DNA of 64,000 bases from Cyanophora paradoxa (GCA_004431415.1 QPMI01000101.1:124001-188000), one strand, 5' to 3'; positions 1-13,095 are shown, counted from the first letter of the stretch. The notes: generated by a model from the letters alone, not told the origin. Made by a program: numbers and translations.

Positions 1-3000
1 GCGCACCCCGTCGAGGGGGCCGGTGAGGCCGGCGAGAATGCGGTCGCGGCAGGCGGCGGCGAGGGTGGCGTTGACGCGCCCGCCGGGCCCGGCGCTCGGC
101 CCGGCGATGAAGAAGGCGCCGCCGCCCTCGGCCGCCCGGTTGCCCCGCACGCTGGTGCCGTGCAAGGAGGCCGCGGGGCAGGCGGCGGCGCGGAGGAGGG
201 TGCCCCCGCCGTAGCGCGCCCGGTTGTTTTCCAGCGACGAGGAGACGAGGGCGAGGCTCGCGCCGGGCTCCACGCGCAGCGCGCCGCCGCCCTCGTGCGC
301 CTGCGAGGCCGCCTCGGCCGGCGCCCGGAGAGCGCAGAGAAGGCGGCGCACCGAGTTGCCGGCGAGGCTGCAGTTCGTGAGGGACGACGAGCCGCCCTCC
401 AAGGCGCAGGCGCCCCCGGACTCTGCAGGAGAGAAAGAAAGCAAGGGTCAGAGGGGGCGCCGGGGCGGGGCGGAGGGGCGGGGCGGGGCGGGGCGCGCGG
501 TTGGCAGAGTTGGAGGCGAAGGCGCAGCGCGCCGCGTCGACGACGGCCGCCTGCGACACGAGGAGGGCCCCTCCGTTCTCCAGCGCCCCCTGCGCCCCCC
601 GGCAGCAACGCCCATCGGAACGGGGGCGCGGAGGGGCGGGGCGGGGCGGGGCGGGGCGGGGGGCGGGGCGGGAAGAGAAGAAAGAGAAGAGGGTACGCAC
701 GTTGTGGGAGAGGAGGGAGTCACGGAGGGTGAGGTTGGCGGTGCCTGCGGCGTGGACGGCCCCGCCCGAGGCGAGCGCCGTGTTGTGCTCCACGCGGCAG
801 CGCGCCAGCCGCGTCACCGCCGCCTCCGCCACCGCCGCCGCCCCCCCGGTCGCCGCCACGTTGCCCCGCAGCGCCCCGTCCGTCAGCTCTGCGCCGAGGG
901 CGCCCGCGTCAGCGCCGGGACAGCTCGGAATAGTGCACCACTCCCTAAGAAGGCGCCAGGCGGAGCGACGGCGGCGGCCGCTTCTATACAAAGAGCTGCA
1001 GTAGATCGCTCTATAGGGGGCGGCTGCCCAGAGAACTGCTGTAAGAGTCGCTGGGAGGGGCGCTCGCGCCCCGCTATGAGCCGGCCGCCCATCTATAGCA
1101 CGCGTCATTCCAGCGTCTCATAGGAAGCGGGTGAAGAGCCTGTGGAGCGAGTACGGCAAGGGGAGGGGCGGACCGAGGAAGGCAGCGCCCTCGACGAGGA
1201 GGCCGCCGCCCTCCTCCTCCGCCACGTTCGAGGCCAGCGTGCACGCCGCGCACGCCACCGTCGCCCCCTGCCCGCCCCCGCCCCCTCAGCCGACACCACG
1301 CGTGGCAGCCGCGCTGCACCCGTCCCGACGAGGCCCGCGGGCGCGGGGTGGGGCGGGGCGGACCTGGGAGACGGCGATGCCGGCGCCGTGCGAGGCGCGG
1401 TTCTCCAGCACCGCCGCCCCCTCGATGGCCACGCGGGCCTGGCCCTCGAGCCACAGCGCCCCCTGCGCGCCACGCTCCCGTCGAACAGGGCGGGGGCGGG
1501 GGCGGGGCGGGAGGGGGTGCGGGGCGGGCGGACGCCGGACTGGGCGGCGTTGCGGCGGAAGGTGGAGGGCCCCGCCACCGAGAGCGCCGCGTTCGTCCCC
1601 GCGAAGACCGCCCCGCCCCTGCTCCGCCCCCCCCGTCAGCAAGCCGATTGGCCGGGACGCGAGTTTGGTTATTTGATTTGCAGGAGTTTGCAGAAGGAAA
1701 GATATGGGAGCTTATGTCAGGCTCTTCTTTGTGCGTTCAATGAGGGCAAGAGGCTCCGGCGGGGCGCACGCGTCGGTGGCGGCGTTGTCGAGGAAGGTGA
1801 CCGCCTCGAGGGCCGTCGGCCGCCCCGCGTCGCCCCCGACGTACACGCCGCCTGCCGCCTCCCCCTCAGCCCCAATTGAGGAAGCCAATTCAAGAAAGGG
1901 GCTGGGGAGGTGGGTGGGGGATTGGGCACGCGCCACCCGAAGAGTCGGCGCGGTTCTCGCGGAAGAGGGTTCCGTTCACGGCCGAGTCGGCGTTCCAGAG
2001 GAAGAGGCCGGCCCCCTGCGCGCGCGCGCGGGCGGGCCGTCGTCAGACACTGACACACGCGAGAGGGTTGCAGGGGCGATTCGCTATCGTTTGCACGGCG
2101 TCGAGTCTGCTTCAGGCAGCCGTGACTGTCAAAGCGCGTCGGATTCCGCCCGCGGGTTTTCGTTATGCGTTCGCTAATGTAATATGGCCGGTTGAGGGCG
2201 TTGTGTTAGGTCCTAGGCTACGCGGCTTGCGTATTCCGAGGGCCGAAAGAGGAAGAGGGAAGAAGGAAAGAGCGGACGCGGTCGTGGGCGGAGCAGCGGA
2301 CGACGGAGCCGCCGGAGAGGCGGAGCGAGTTGAGGTCGCCGGCGTAGATGGCCCCGCCCGAGTAGGCCGAGCAGCCCTCGAACGTCGAGTTGCTCACCGT
2401 GAAGCTCGCCAGCCTGTGCCGGCGGGATTAGCTTGGTGTCGCGCGGATACCGCTTCGTCGAGCTAGTTGATTAGCTAGTGCAGCTTGTTCAGAGTGGTTT
2501 GAATGGCTCAGGCTCGGTCCGGCGGCGTCGACGCACCGGAAGGCGTCGGCGAGGAGGCAGCCGCCGAGGGAGCCGGCGGTGTTCCCCTTGAAGGCCGAGT
2601 CGGAGACGGTGAGGGCGATGGCGCGGACGGCGGCCGCGCCGCCGCGGAAGGTGGCCGAGTTCCTCGCGAAGGTGCAGGCGGCGAGGGAGCCGACGGAGAA
2701 GGGGTCCCCCGTCGCGCCCCGGAAGCCCGTCCCGAAGTCGGAGGTGGCGTAGAGGGCGCCCCCGATGGCCCCCCGGTTCATCTCGAAGGCGGAGGAGACG
2801 AAGGACCAGTCGGTCCAGTCCAGGCTGTACACCGCCCCGCCCGTCCCGTCCGCCCCCACCGAGTTGTTGTGCAGGCGGCACCCCTCGCACGTGAAGTTCG
2901 CCGGCTGCCGCGCCCTTAGCGCCGGGCGAGAGGGGCGTGCAACAGACGCCGCCAATCGGACCTGCTCCAAGCTGAGGAAGAGGGACACCATCGCGAAGCC

Positions 3001-6000
3001 CCCGCCCCACACCTGAAGCGCTTGGGGTCACGAAACCGCGATCTCAACGGAACGGAACGCAAGCACCTCGGCGCGGTTATCAGCGAAAGTCGTGTTGCGG
3101 AACGCGACGGAGGCAGAGGCAGCAACGACGGCGCCGCCGCCCCACCGCAACTTCTGCCGCCGCGTGCACAGCGCTGCGCGGCCCAAAGCTTACGCCTGGA
3201 AAGAACGAAAGGAAAGGCGAAGAAGGGAACGTACTCTGGGTGTTGCCGGCGATGACCGAGTTGGAGACGGTTACACCTCGGCTCCACGCGATCGCGAAGC
3301 CCGCCCCCGCGGCTGTTGAGCGAGAGAAGCAGAAAGGAGTGAGAACGGAATGGCGCAGAGAAAGCCGGAACAACAGAGGGAGAGAGCTCACTGGCGGAGT
3401 TGTTGACGACGGTGACAGAGTCCACGACCGTGTTGTTGCTGGCGCGCGTTGTTAGCGGCGTCGACGTTGGCGGCCCCGGTCGGGGAGTGGCAATTCCGTC
3501 TGATTAGTTTTGGTATTTAGGGAAGAACGTTTAGCTCTGTGGAAAGGTTCCTTTGGTCCTCGCCCACTTGCTGAGCGGATTCCCTCCGGAAAAAGGATTC
3601 GAAAGGCGCGAGTCACCTCTCTACGATGGCGAAGCCGCCGCCACAGTCCTGCAGGTTCATCCAGCCGCCGCCTGCAGAGCAGAGCGCTCTCGATACGATG
3701 CGCGCGAGACAATGCGTCGAAAGCAACGGGAAGACGCACGCTGGCGGTTTCCGGTGAAGGAGGAGCGCGAGAGGGAGCCATTGTTGACCCACCAAAGGAG
3801 GGCGCCCGCCCCCGCGCTGTCGAGCTCTGCAGCGCAGCGCCTGCTGAGCAAGAAAGAAACGGATGGATGTGGCGGGGAGAGGGAAGAACGGACTGGCGCC
3901 GTGGGGCCAGAGCGAGTCGACGCGGTTGGCGTCGAAGATGCAGTCGGACACGGAGACCGACTCGGACATCGTCACAGCGAGGCCGCCCCCGCCCGTCCCC
4001 GCCCGGTTCTCCCGGAACGTGCAGTTCACCTGCCCCGCCATCGGAACCCGGCGGACCGAAGCGGAGCAGAGATGGGATTCGGGATCGCACGATGGAGACG
4101 TTGTAAGAGGGGGTGTAAGTGGGCGGCTGGACGCTCCCGGCCACAAAGAGGCCGCCACCGAACTGGCCCTGCGAGGGTATCGCAATTCGGGATTCGATTC
4201 CGCAGCGGGGCGAGGCGGGGTCGGGTGGGGCCGAGCCGACCACCGCGTTTTCAACGAAGTCGCTGTTGCGGACGATGACGTTGTTCGACTGGTAGATCAC
4301 GAGGCCTCCGCCCTGGGGTGCGGGGTCGGCGGGGTACGTCGAGGGAGCGGGGGGGGGCGGGGGCACGTGGGCGGTGAAGTAGCTGAAGCAGGAGGCGGTG
4401 AATCCGGAGGGGCCGCAGGGCGTCACGGCGCAGCGGCTCTCGTCGTAGGGGACCACTTCGTTCTTCTCGAAGACGCAGTCCTCGACGAGCACGGACTGGT
4501 AGGCACGGCGCCATGAGGGGTTTGGGGATTGAGAGAGAGCAGAGAGGGTACAGGCGCACGGGGGACTTGGCGACGTTGATGGAGCCGCCTCCGCCGCTGA
4601 AGGCCTGCTGCGTGTTCTCGTGCCCTGCGGGGGGCCTGAGGGGAGGGGGGGAGGGGGGAGCAGGGCGAGCCGGGGTGCGCCGCACGGTTCTTCGAGACGT
4701 AAAGGCGGCGGAGGAGGACGGCGGGGCCGTTGACGGTGGTCGAGCCCGTGACGCTGAGGGCCGACCCCAGGAAGGGGAAGAAGGGGGAGGAGGGCGCGAA
4801 GTAGGCCCCCGTAATCTGCGCGGGGCGAGAACTCGGGGGTTCGGAGCCTTGGAGGGGGGCGCTTCCTGGGAGGAGGCGCGGCTCACGTTGAGGTCGATGA
4901 AAGCGAAGGAGGAGAGGGCGTTGGCGGTGACGGCGAGGAAGGGCCAGGGGGCGGCCGGGGAGATGGAGGTGCGCTCCCGCCCCGCCAGCCCCAGCATCGT
5001 GACGCGCACGCCCAGCGTCGAGCCGGCGTCGATCGCCACCCGCGACCAGCCTGCAAGCGACCCGTAAGGAAAGGAGCGATGGCGACTGCGCGTGGGGGTG
5101 GATATGGAAGAATGGAGCGGACCGGGGCCGGTGTAGCGCCCAGGGAAGAGCGCCAGAGTGTAGTTCCAGGCGAGGTTGCGGTGAAGAAGCGACGTGCAGA
5201 AGACGGGGGATGGAATGTTGAGGCAGACGGCTCCCTGCGGGGCGCTCAGTGTCGGCGGGCGGGGGGGAGGCGGCCGCGGCAAGACGGCGCACGTGGAGGG
5301 TGGCGAGGGGCCGGAAGTAGGAGCCGCGGCCGAGGAGGGGCAGGGAGCTGTCGCTGGCGCCGGCGGCGGGCGGGGCGAAGTAGAGGGCGGTGGGGCGGAT
5401 CGGGGGCGTCTCGAGGGGCGGGGGGACCGCGCAGTGCCCGCACACGCCCGTCGGGTAGCACGAGCCGAGCGCGAGCAGGTCGCCCAGCAGCCGCGTCGCG
5501 TTGCCCGCCGCCGCCTGCGCCGCCGCCGACGCGTTCGCCAGCGCCGACGCGGCGGCGGCCGCGGCGGTCGCGTTCCGCGCCATCGCCGCCGCCGCCGCCT
5601 CGGCCTGCGCCCGCGCCGCCGTCGCCGCGGCGCGCGCCGAGGCCGCCTCCGACGCCAGCGCCGCGTCGCCGGGCGAGACCGCCGCCGCCGCCTCCGCCGC
5701 CGCCGCGCGCCGCTCGAGGTCCGCGGCGCGCGCGCCGGCGGCGGCGCTGATTGCGGTCGCGTTGGCGAGGGTCTCGGCGGCACGCAGCGAGGCCGCGCGG
5801 GCCGCCGCCTCGGCGACCGACGTGGCGTTGGCGGCGTCGGTGGCCGAGGCGGCGGCGGCGGCGGCCGAGGCGCAGCGCCTGGCGTCGCATGCCGGCACGG
5901 CCGGGCAGTCCGGGTCCAGCATCCCGCACCCGCAGTCGCAGTACCCGTCCCCGTACCACGCCGCCGGGCACGTCCAGTTCGCAACTGCGCGTGCGCGGCG

Positions 6001-7076
6001 TCGGCAGCGGAGCGGAGGGCCCCCCGCGAGCCCAGCCCGGCGCACGGTTCGCCGGTTTCAAGCACTGATCCACTACGCAGAGGCCGCCGTTCGCGGCGCA
6101 GTCGGCGGCGCAGCGCGCTGCGCGGCGGGCGAGCTGAGTGGGGATGGGAAGGAGAAGAGGAAGGGGCGGCGCACTGCCCCAGATCTCGGCCTTGACGCGG
6201 ATGTCGTTGTTGGCGACGTGCGTGTACTCCGCGTACAGCGAAGTCGTCTGGAAGGTCAGCGTCGCCGCCGTCGCGTTCGCCCGCGTGAACCTGCGAACGG
6301 TCCCACCCGGTGAGAAGGCGCGGCGCGGGCGTGCCGGGCGGGGTCCGGGAGGGGAGGGCGCGCACAGGGCGAGGAGGCGGGTGCGGTCCGGGGAGTCGTA
6401 GAAGGCGAGGCTCTCGCCGGGCTGCAGAGAGGCGGCCCCCGAGACGGCCACGCGCGCCGCCGTCGCCCTCGGGTCGAGAGCCACGCGCCACGCGCAGACC
6501 CCCGCGCCCGTCTCGTTCGCCGTCCCCGGCCGCCCCGAGAGCACCGTGCCCCACACGCCCTCGTCCCGCTCCTCCACGTAGCCCCCCCGCCTGCACCGCA
6601 CCGACCCTGCAGCGCCGGCGGCCCTCGGCCGGCCGCAAGGGCGGGCGGGGGATGCCGACCGCACCCGTAGAGAAGGAGCCGTTAAAGCCCCTCCCCTCGT
6701 AGAAGGTGAAGTCCTTGTTGTAGACGAGGCAGAGCTGTGGGGCGAACGCGGCGCTCCACGGCGAGGAGAGGAGCGCCGGGGCGCTCCCCGTGAGGCGCGC
6801 GAAGCGAAGGGTCGAAGACGGCGTCCCCGTTCCCGTCGCGCCGGTGCATCCGGTGCTGTATGCGTCCAGCGTGTCCCCGCTGAGGAAGAGGCCCCCGTCC
6901 TCCACGTCTGCGCGGGGCGCCGTCCGGTCAGCGACGATCGGGCGGGCGGCGGGCGCCGCGGCAAGCGCCGCTCGATCCGAGGCTCGCGCACCGAAGTCGC
7001 TGAAGGTCACCCACGCAATCGACACGTTTCTTTGGAGCGGGTCCGGCGGCACCCGCAGATCCCTGCTCCGTGTCAC
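1..7076 (-). CDS. Giant secreted/surface protein: CUB-like, EGF/LNR-like and Pmp-type beta-helix repeats (3' partial)
   Basis: This is a multi-exon minus-strand gene that runs off the left edge, so its C-terminus is missing; the start near 7,076 is uncertain. The N-terminal exons (about 7,050-6,190) hold a CUB-like region. A Cys-rich segment follows (about 6,120-5,880) containing an EGF-like stretch and a WYGDGYCDCGCG motif ending in DPDC, resembling LNR-like modules. An Ala-rich, probably helical stretch lies at about 5,880-5,480. From about 4,500 to the left edge there are at least ten degenerate repeats with GGA(I/L/V) and FxxN motifs (FRENRA, FDANRV, FKGNTA, FARNSA), the signature of chlamydial Pmp-type right-handed beta-helices. 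Most exons carry one repeat and are separated by 60-150-nt introns. An adhesive or cell-surface role is inferred from the architecture only. Confidence 0.7.
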
Positions 7077-7099
7077 CTCCGCGCCCGATCACTGCGAGA

Positions 7100-8330
7100 C
7101 GCAGTAGCTCGCGCACCAGGGCGTGGGACATTGCGCAGTTGTCCCGCCTCGTATGCAGCTGACTGAGGCGTTGAGCGCCTGTATTTGGATTGCTGCGGTG
7201 AAACGGCGGGATTCGCGGATAAGCGAATCGGATCGCGTGCAGCGCTACGGGTGGGTCGATCCGCACTGGCAGCTGTGTGCAGTAGCGATGCAATAACTGC
7301 ACAGGAGAGGATCAGGTCGGACAGCAGCTTTCGCCTCGTCCAGATGCGCGTTCTGGAGGGGCGCGCTCCCGGCGAGCCCGCGCAGGACAGCAGATGATGG
7401 TGCACGGATCGGGACCATTGTAAGCTGGCCCTCCCAGGCCTCCCGTTGCTCCTCCTCATCGCAACCGGCCGCATCCTAACTAGGCGAACCCAGTCGGCCA
7501 GGCGACGGCGGTTGCTGCTCTAGTGGCTATCATCGAGCTATCATCGAGTCGTCGATCGAGCAGCAGTGACTCGGCCGGGTCGGGTCAATGCTGCGACACA
7601 GTCGATCACACTCGGCCGGGACACCGGGAGAGGTGCGGAACGCCCCAGATTCGAACATAGGTCTTTCAGGTTTATTGCCCTTCACAATTTTAGTAAAAAG
7701 GTATCCACCGGTGACGTGACGTCATGATACGATCCGAAACGCTCAGGATTGGTCGGTGTTCATGGATTTTCATTTCCCCTTTAAAAAACAAATTTTTGCA
7801 CACAATTAAAGTTGCATGAATCATGCATAATCGCAGATAAATAAGCATGGATCTTATAATGATTCTTATTTCCATCGATATCCCGGCCGATCGATATATA
7901 TATATCGATATCGATTTATATATATATATGATAAATCATGATCACATCATTGATATCGTGGCTATTCTGGCCATGGATGCATGCGTAATTAATAAATGCG
8001 CACGACGCTGCACGTGCACGTGCACGTGCGCTTACCACAATGCATTTAATATTTTAATGCAAATTTAAATTTGCAATCTCCAAATTCTGTGCATGCGCAA
8101 TGCGGGTACGAGGCGTCTGAGCGCGGGAGGAAGCTGTTCATGCTGGGGTATAGAAGAGCGGGTGCGCACGGGTACAGGCGGGCGAGGCAGTGCTCGTGCT
8201 GCAGCTGGTATACGTAGCGGGGAGCTTAAGTTTAAGCTGCACGCGCAGTTAGCTATATATAGCTGAAGACGGCGCGGCAGCGTTCGGATAACGCCCGGCG
8301 CCAGTTCCCGCACACCACCCTCGTCTTTGG
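7100..8330. other. Intergenic region with an AT-rich island
   Basis: I see no convincing gene here. The segment 7,640-8,075 is strikingly AT-rich compared with its surroundings and contains TA/GATATC-type simple sequence around 7,885-7,935 and a short CACGTG array near 8,012-8,030. It lies between the 5' end of the minus-strand surface-protein gene and the plus-strand FKBP gene, so it may hold promoters for both. Confidence 0.5.
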
Positions 8331-8333
8331 CCA

Positions 8334-9326
8334 ATGTCCTTAAGCTTCGCGCATCCAGCTGCAGTGCTAGCGCAGCCGATCCCGGCGCGATCCGGCCCAT
8401 GGAGCTTGTTCCGGGGCACCTCTCTGGCCCGTCGCGGCGCTAGCGCTTTGCCAGCCTCCTTGCCGGCGCCCGCTCCGCTATTCACTCTCAGCTGCAGCGC
8501 CGGCCGCGGTGGCAAGCTCGAGACGCTCATGATCATGATTACGCCGGCGCCAGAAGCCGCGGCCGCGGCTGAAAGTGGACTGGAACAACAGGGAATCGTT
8601 TGGGAGACCAGTCGAGCGCTTCGCCGCCGCAAGCTCCTACTCTCCGCCGCGGCGGCCGCGGCGTGCACAGTCTCTGTCGCGGCCGCACCAGTCTCCGCAC
8701 GAACTGCAGGCCAGGACTTGCAGTTTGTGAAGACTGAATCCGGGCTTGAGTTCTACGATTGGAGCTATGGACAGGGCGCCTCGCCCAAACCCGGCGACGA
8801 GGTGGTCGTCGAGTACACAGCTCGACTGGCAGACCGGCACGCGCGCTTTGGCAGCCCTCCCCTCGCCTTCCCCCACGGCAGCGCCCCCGCTCGTCTTATT
8901 AAGCCATATGCATTGATTTGTCGTCGCCGTCCGACGGTCGTGGCATGCGCAGATTCGGGTGGCAGTTCGATTCAACGAAGGGAAGGGGACAGCCGCTGGT
9001 GCTGCGGATCGGCGATGGGAGTCTCATGAAAGGGTTCGAGGAGGGCCTGCTGGGAATGCGCGAGGGCGGCGTTCGCCGCCTGGTCATCCCCCCGGGCCTC
9101 GGCTTCACCGACGAGAGCGTCGGGCCCGTCCCCGACGACGTGCGCCCGATCCCCGCATACTCAACCCCTCCCGCCCGCGAGCTCGAGCCTTACTAAGTTA
9201 TATCAACCCGGCCCGGGGTCCCCTCGCCAGTTCGGAGACAGGCGAAGACTCTATTCGACGGTGCTGAACCCCTCTCGGCCTCCTGTAACGGTCGTCTATG
9301 ACGTGAAGCTCATTGGGATTCGCTGA
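8334..9326 (+). CDS. FKBP-type peptidyl-prolyl cis-trans isomerase, probably thylakoid lumen
   Basis: Three exons: about 8,334-8,836, 8,953-9,139 (or 9,154) and 9,231-9,326, giving about 261 residues. The N-terminus looks like a bipartite plastid signal: a Ser/Ala/Pro-rich leader with Phe at residue 5, then an RRRKLLLS twin-Arg segment, an Ala-rich hydrophobic core and an APVSA cleavage-like site. The FKBP domain follows, with VEYTARL, WQFDST, KGFEEGL and RRLVIPPGLGF. The C-terminal exon (FGDRRRLYSTVLNPSR...VYDVKLIGIR) matches plastid lumenal FKBPs. The Tyr, Phe and Asp of the catalytic pocket are kept, but the pocket Trp is Phe, so isomerase activity may be low. Intron 1 can only be removed cleanly with a GC donor at 8,837. 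Phe near the N-terminus is typical of glaucophyte transit peptides, but that is suggestive only. Confidence 0.88.
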
Positions 9327-9409
9327 GCGCCTTCGGGGCGCCGGCTGTCCTCTTTCTGCTCGCCTCCTTGCTGTTGTGTGATTAATACCTTTCTAGATCT
9401 ACCAGTCTG

Positions 9410-12177
9410 CTAGGAAAACTTCGTTCTGGTTAAAAAGACCTGCGCGGCGGTCTGTACGGGCAGCGGGTGCATGCGCAGGGAGGGCGGGCGGGCCTTCTCG
9501 GCAGCCGGGGCGGAGTGGGGTCGGGCCTTCTTATAGACGAAGTTGTCCCACTGGCACCGGGCGACGGCGTCGGAGGGCAGCGGGGCCGGCGGGGCGGCCG
9601 CGCCGGCCTCCCGCCCGCCTCCTTCCTCGCCGCCGCTGCCGTCGCTCGCGGCCGACCGGGGCCGCTTGGGGGCCCCCGCGGCCCCCGCAGCGGCGCTGCA
9701 GGCGGAGCCGGGGCGAGAGCTGGCCGCACTCCCGCTGCCCGAGCCGGCCTCGGCGGCTTCGTCCTCCTCGTCCCGGCCCCACGTGAAGCTCCACCTGCCC
9801 GCCGCTCGACCGGGACCGGACCAGACGGGGCGGCGCGGGGCGGGGCGGTGTGGGACGGAGAGGGGCGCACGGGTCGGCCCCCGGGGAGGCCGGGCGGGCC
9901 GGGGTGCGCTCCCCCGCGGAAGGCGAACGCTCCCGCTCTGGAGCCGCGAAGTACCTGCCGCTCCATCAGCGTTCCCCCTCCCTCCCAAACCGGCCGCCCG
10001 CCCGCCGCTTCCCTTGCTTACCGCGAGGTCTGCTCGCGCGGGCGGTCGGGAGGGCGTGCCGCCTTCGCCTCGTCCCGGCCCGCCCCGGCGCCGCCGGATT
10101 TGCCCAAGGGCGCCGGAGGAGGGACCTCCTCGTCGTCCTCCCCCCCGCCCCCCTCCCCTTGCCCCTCGTCCGCGTCCAGCACAATCTGCGTCTCTGCGAT
10201 CAGAGAAGCACCCGGGCCCAGAAGGCAAGAACGCTGGGCCCCGCACAGGCTCGAACTGCTGCCGTTCCAGCGGCCGGGAGGGGACGGCAGGGCCGGGCCG
10301 CGGCGGGAAGGACGCGGTTGGGCCCTTCGGCGCAACGGGCCGCGGGGGCTTGAAGCCGCGGCTGGCGGCGGCGGAGGCGCCGGGCAGCTGCGCGGGGGCG
10401 AAGAAGGACGAAATCGGCTTCTGGCCCTTCTGCAGGGGGCCCGGATCCCGCTTGCTCTTCCACTCCGCGGCGCCGGCCGGCTGCGCAGCCCCGGCGGCCT
10501 TCTTGGAGATGGGCCCGAAGCCGTTGTCGGCGCTGAAGGGGGCCGGCCTGGGCCGGCCCGCCGGCTGGGGGCCGCCGGACATCTGCGGGCGGGGCGGGCC
10601 GGCGCGCTGCGGCGGCTGCTCGCGGGGCGGCGAGGAGGGGAACGGCTCGTGGGTCATCGGGTCGATCTCGCCCCGGGCGACCCGGCGGGCTGTCTCTGGC
10701 GGGATCTCCGGCCCCAGGATGTCGGGGCGGGGGCCCGAGCCCTCCGGCAGCTCCCGCATGCAGTGCACCAGCTCCTGCCGCTCCGGGTCGAAGACCCAGT
10801 GGAATCTGCGGGGCGCGTCGGCGGGAGGGAGCGGGGGAGGGGGAGGGCGGGGGTACGTGAATGTGGCGCAGGCGTCCTCGAACTTGGCGCGGTAGTCCTG
10901 GGGTACGTTGAACTTGCCGGAGAGCTGGATGCGGCGGAAGACGACGTCGCTGCTGGGGGCCCCCTTGATGAACTTGTGCGCCGTCTTGACGCCCATCCCC
11001 TGCAGCGACGGCAGGAAGTCGCACCCCGCCAGCACGCACTGCCCGCACCGGTGTCAGGGGCGGGTGCACGGTTCGCGTGCGAGGGAGCGGGGTACGCGCG
11101 CGCACCATCTGGAGGAACATATCCTGCGTCCAGCTGTGGAAGTTGAGCTCCACGGCGCTCGGCAGGTTGCGGATCTTGACTTCCTTGGCGTTGCCCTGCT
11201 TGTCCAGCTTGAAGAGGACCCACGGGCACGCGTACGCCAGCAGGTCCGAGTCCTCCGTGAGGACAGCGTCCACCATTCCATTCCGGCAAAGGTACGCCAG
11301 CTGCGCGTCCGCCTCGTAGGGCGCCACTGCGGCGCTCTCAGCGGCGGCGGCGGTTGGTGTGCGCTTGCGTGCGGGTGGGCAGGTCAGGCCAGGGCGAACC
11401 CAGGTACTCCACGTTCTGCTCGCGGAGGGCCCGGATCCAGCGGTACGCCATGTAGGGCGTCACGTCGACGGCCTTTGCGTAGTACTCGTTCGCCGCGTCG
11501 CTGCGGGGCTCGCGCGTAAGCCCCGCACGCGAACACCGGGCGGCGCGGGCGCACCGCTTGCCCTCCCGCTGGTACTCCTCGGCCTTCGCACGGTTCTTAG
11601 CGCGCTCCCTGCACTGTGCTTCGGGTGCGCGATAGCGGTGGCGCGCGGCGCGCGGCGCACGCTTGGCGCTCCTTCTCCTTGCCCGCCTTCGACGGCAGGC
11701 GGGCGCCACTGCGGGCGTGGGTAAGAGGGGGACGCTGAGAGCGAGTCGAGATGTGACGCACTCGAAAACGATGTAAGGGATCACTCCGTGGTGCCTCAGG
11801 AGGCCTGCGGTGCGAGTTGGAACCAATGGGTCAGAGGCGGGCAAGGCGCGTGCCCCACTTGCGGGAGCGGACGGACCGACGAGGTTCATGCAGAAGTGCA
11901 CATATCGGTCTGTTCCCTGCGGATTGTTGAACAGCTCCTGGGCGCAGCCGAACACGCTGCGGTGTAGCCAGCAGTAGCCGTCCTGCGCCCCGCCAGGTCA
12001 GAGCGACGCACGGAGCAGGTCGGATACGAGAGCGCACGACCGCGATTCTCTTCCCGCTCAGCTGGCTCAGGTGCACGTCCTGCTGGATGTTCTTCAAGAC
12101 CGGCAGCAGGCCCTGCACGCTCGCATCAAGACGGCGTGCACCGAGGCCGCGGGCAGCGATCGTACTTGGATGCCCAT
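9410..12177 (-). CDS. EXO1: Exonuclease 1 (XPG/RAD2 family), 12 exons
   Basis: This is a 5'-3' exonuclease and flap nuclease of mismatch repair and double-strand-break resection, acting in the nucleus. The reading frame closes exactly over twelve exons: 12177-12166, 12112-12038, 11982-11877, 11804-11762, 11708-11661, 11608-11555, 11500-11400, 11326-11106, 11038-10857, 10805-10247, 10185-10022 and 9794-9410, giving 649 residues. The start MGIQGLLPVLKN is the canonical family N-terminus. Metal-binding acidic residues are all present (DGYCWLH, VFDGARLPSK, VAPYEADAQLAYL, TEDSDLLAY, GCDFL). EXO1 rather than FEN1 is indicated by the FHWVFDPERQELVHC segment and the long C-terminal tail. That tail has a PIP box, QKPISSFF, at about 10,400-10,423. 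Donors are GTGCGC- or GTACCC-like. The gene is divergent from the small gene at 12,459. Confidence 0.95.
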
Positions 12178-12458
12178 GGCGACAGATCCTCGTCCTCACA
12201 GGCTGCACAGGCGGGCTCCGGCTCGCCCACTTCTTCCAGCAGTACAAGAGCGCCGTGTGGGCGAGCGCTGCTCCTACAAACCGACTCCTAGTGCTTCAAG
12301 CGATCCCTGCGCATCGCTGAGAGGCCCCTTTCGACGTTTCTCGTTCGAATGCTGCCGTGCCTTGTACCCCAACCCGGCAGCTCGTGTTTTGTACCCCCTC
12401 GCCGTTCCGACTCTTCCGAGCACGCAGCGTTTCCCCGTTTCCCAGCACCGTGGCGAAG

Positions 12459-13095
12459 ATGTCCGACGAGATCCGCTCGCGTCCCGGCGATCAGCAGGGC
12501 GGTCATCAGGGAATGGGCAAGGGAGCGGAGAGCGGCGGGCCGATGGGCAAGCAGTCGATGGGGGTGCGTATGCGCTCATGTTTGCGCGAGCGCAAGTAGG
12601 CGCGCGCGCGCTCGGCCAAGCGCGCGTTCGCTCGACCAAGCGCGCGCTCTCCGCTACTAGAACGTATCCGCGCGCGCGTATTCGTACGCTCCTAGATCTT
12701 CGCATCAGCGATCGCCGCTACGTGCTCGCCGCTCCTTCTAGATCTCCGCCCGTCCATCGCTCCGCGCTCCGGCCGGCGCCCGGCCCTGACGTCGACACGA
12801 CCGACTTCAGGGCGGCACGAAGGGCGGCGCGGGCCTGTACGCGTCCGCGGTCGAGCACTCGGTGGAAATTCCAGGAAAGCCGAGAGGGAGCGACAACACC
12901 CAGCCCACGCCCTCAAACATCGGAGTGAATGAGGACGCCATCCGAAAGGCGCATTCCCCATGGCCGATCGCATGCTCAAGCTTATCAAATTTCTCGCGCG
13001 CGCCGCAGGGAATCGTCTCGGAACCCGATGCCGGAGTGCGCCGCGGGGAGGCGGGCCCCGCCGACGCGCGCCTCCAGAACAACCCGAATGCTTAA
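12459..13095 (+). CDS. Small uncharacterised protein (two exons)
   Basis: I do not recognise this family. Two exons (12,459-12,563 and 12,811-13,095) join in frame through a GTGCGT donor and a CTTCAG acceptor to give 129 residues. The N-terminal part is Gly/Gln/Met-rich (GGHQGMGKG, GGPMGKQSMG) and continues after the junction with GGTKGGAGLYASAVEH. The C-terminal part is Pro/Asn/Ser-rich and unstructured-looking. The gene is divergent from EXO1, with about 280 bp between starts, and converges on the WW-domain gene 85 bp downstream. The second exon is also open in another frame (12,960-13,226), so the C-terminus is less certain than the N-terminus. Confidence 0.45.

Noticed and set aside
9410-12177. 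Assignment as FEN1 instead of EXO1
   Set aside because: The FHWVFDP segment, the long C-terminal tail and the internal PIP-box position match EXO1; FEN1 is much shorter.
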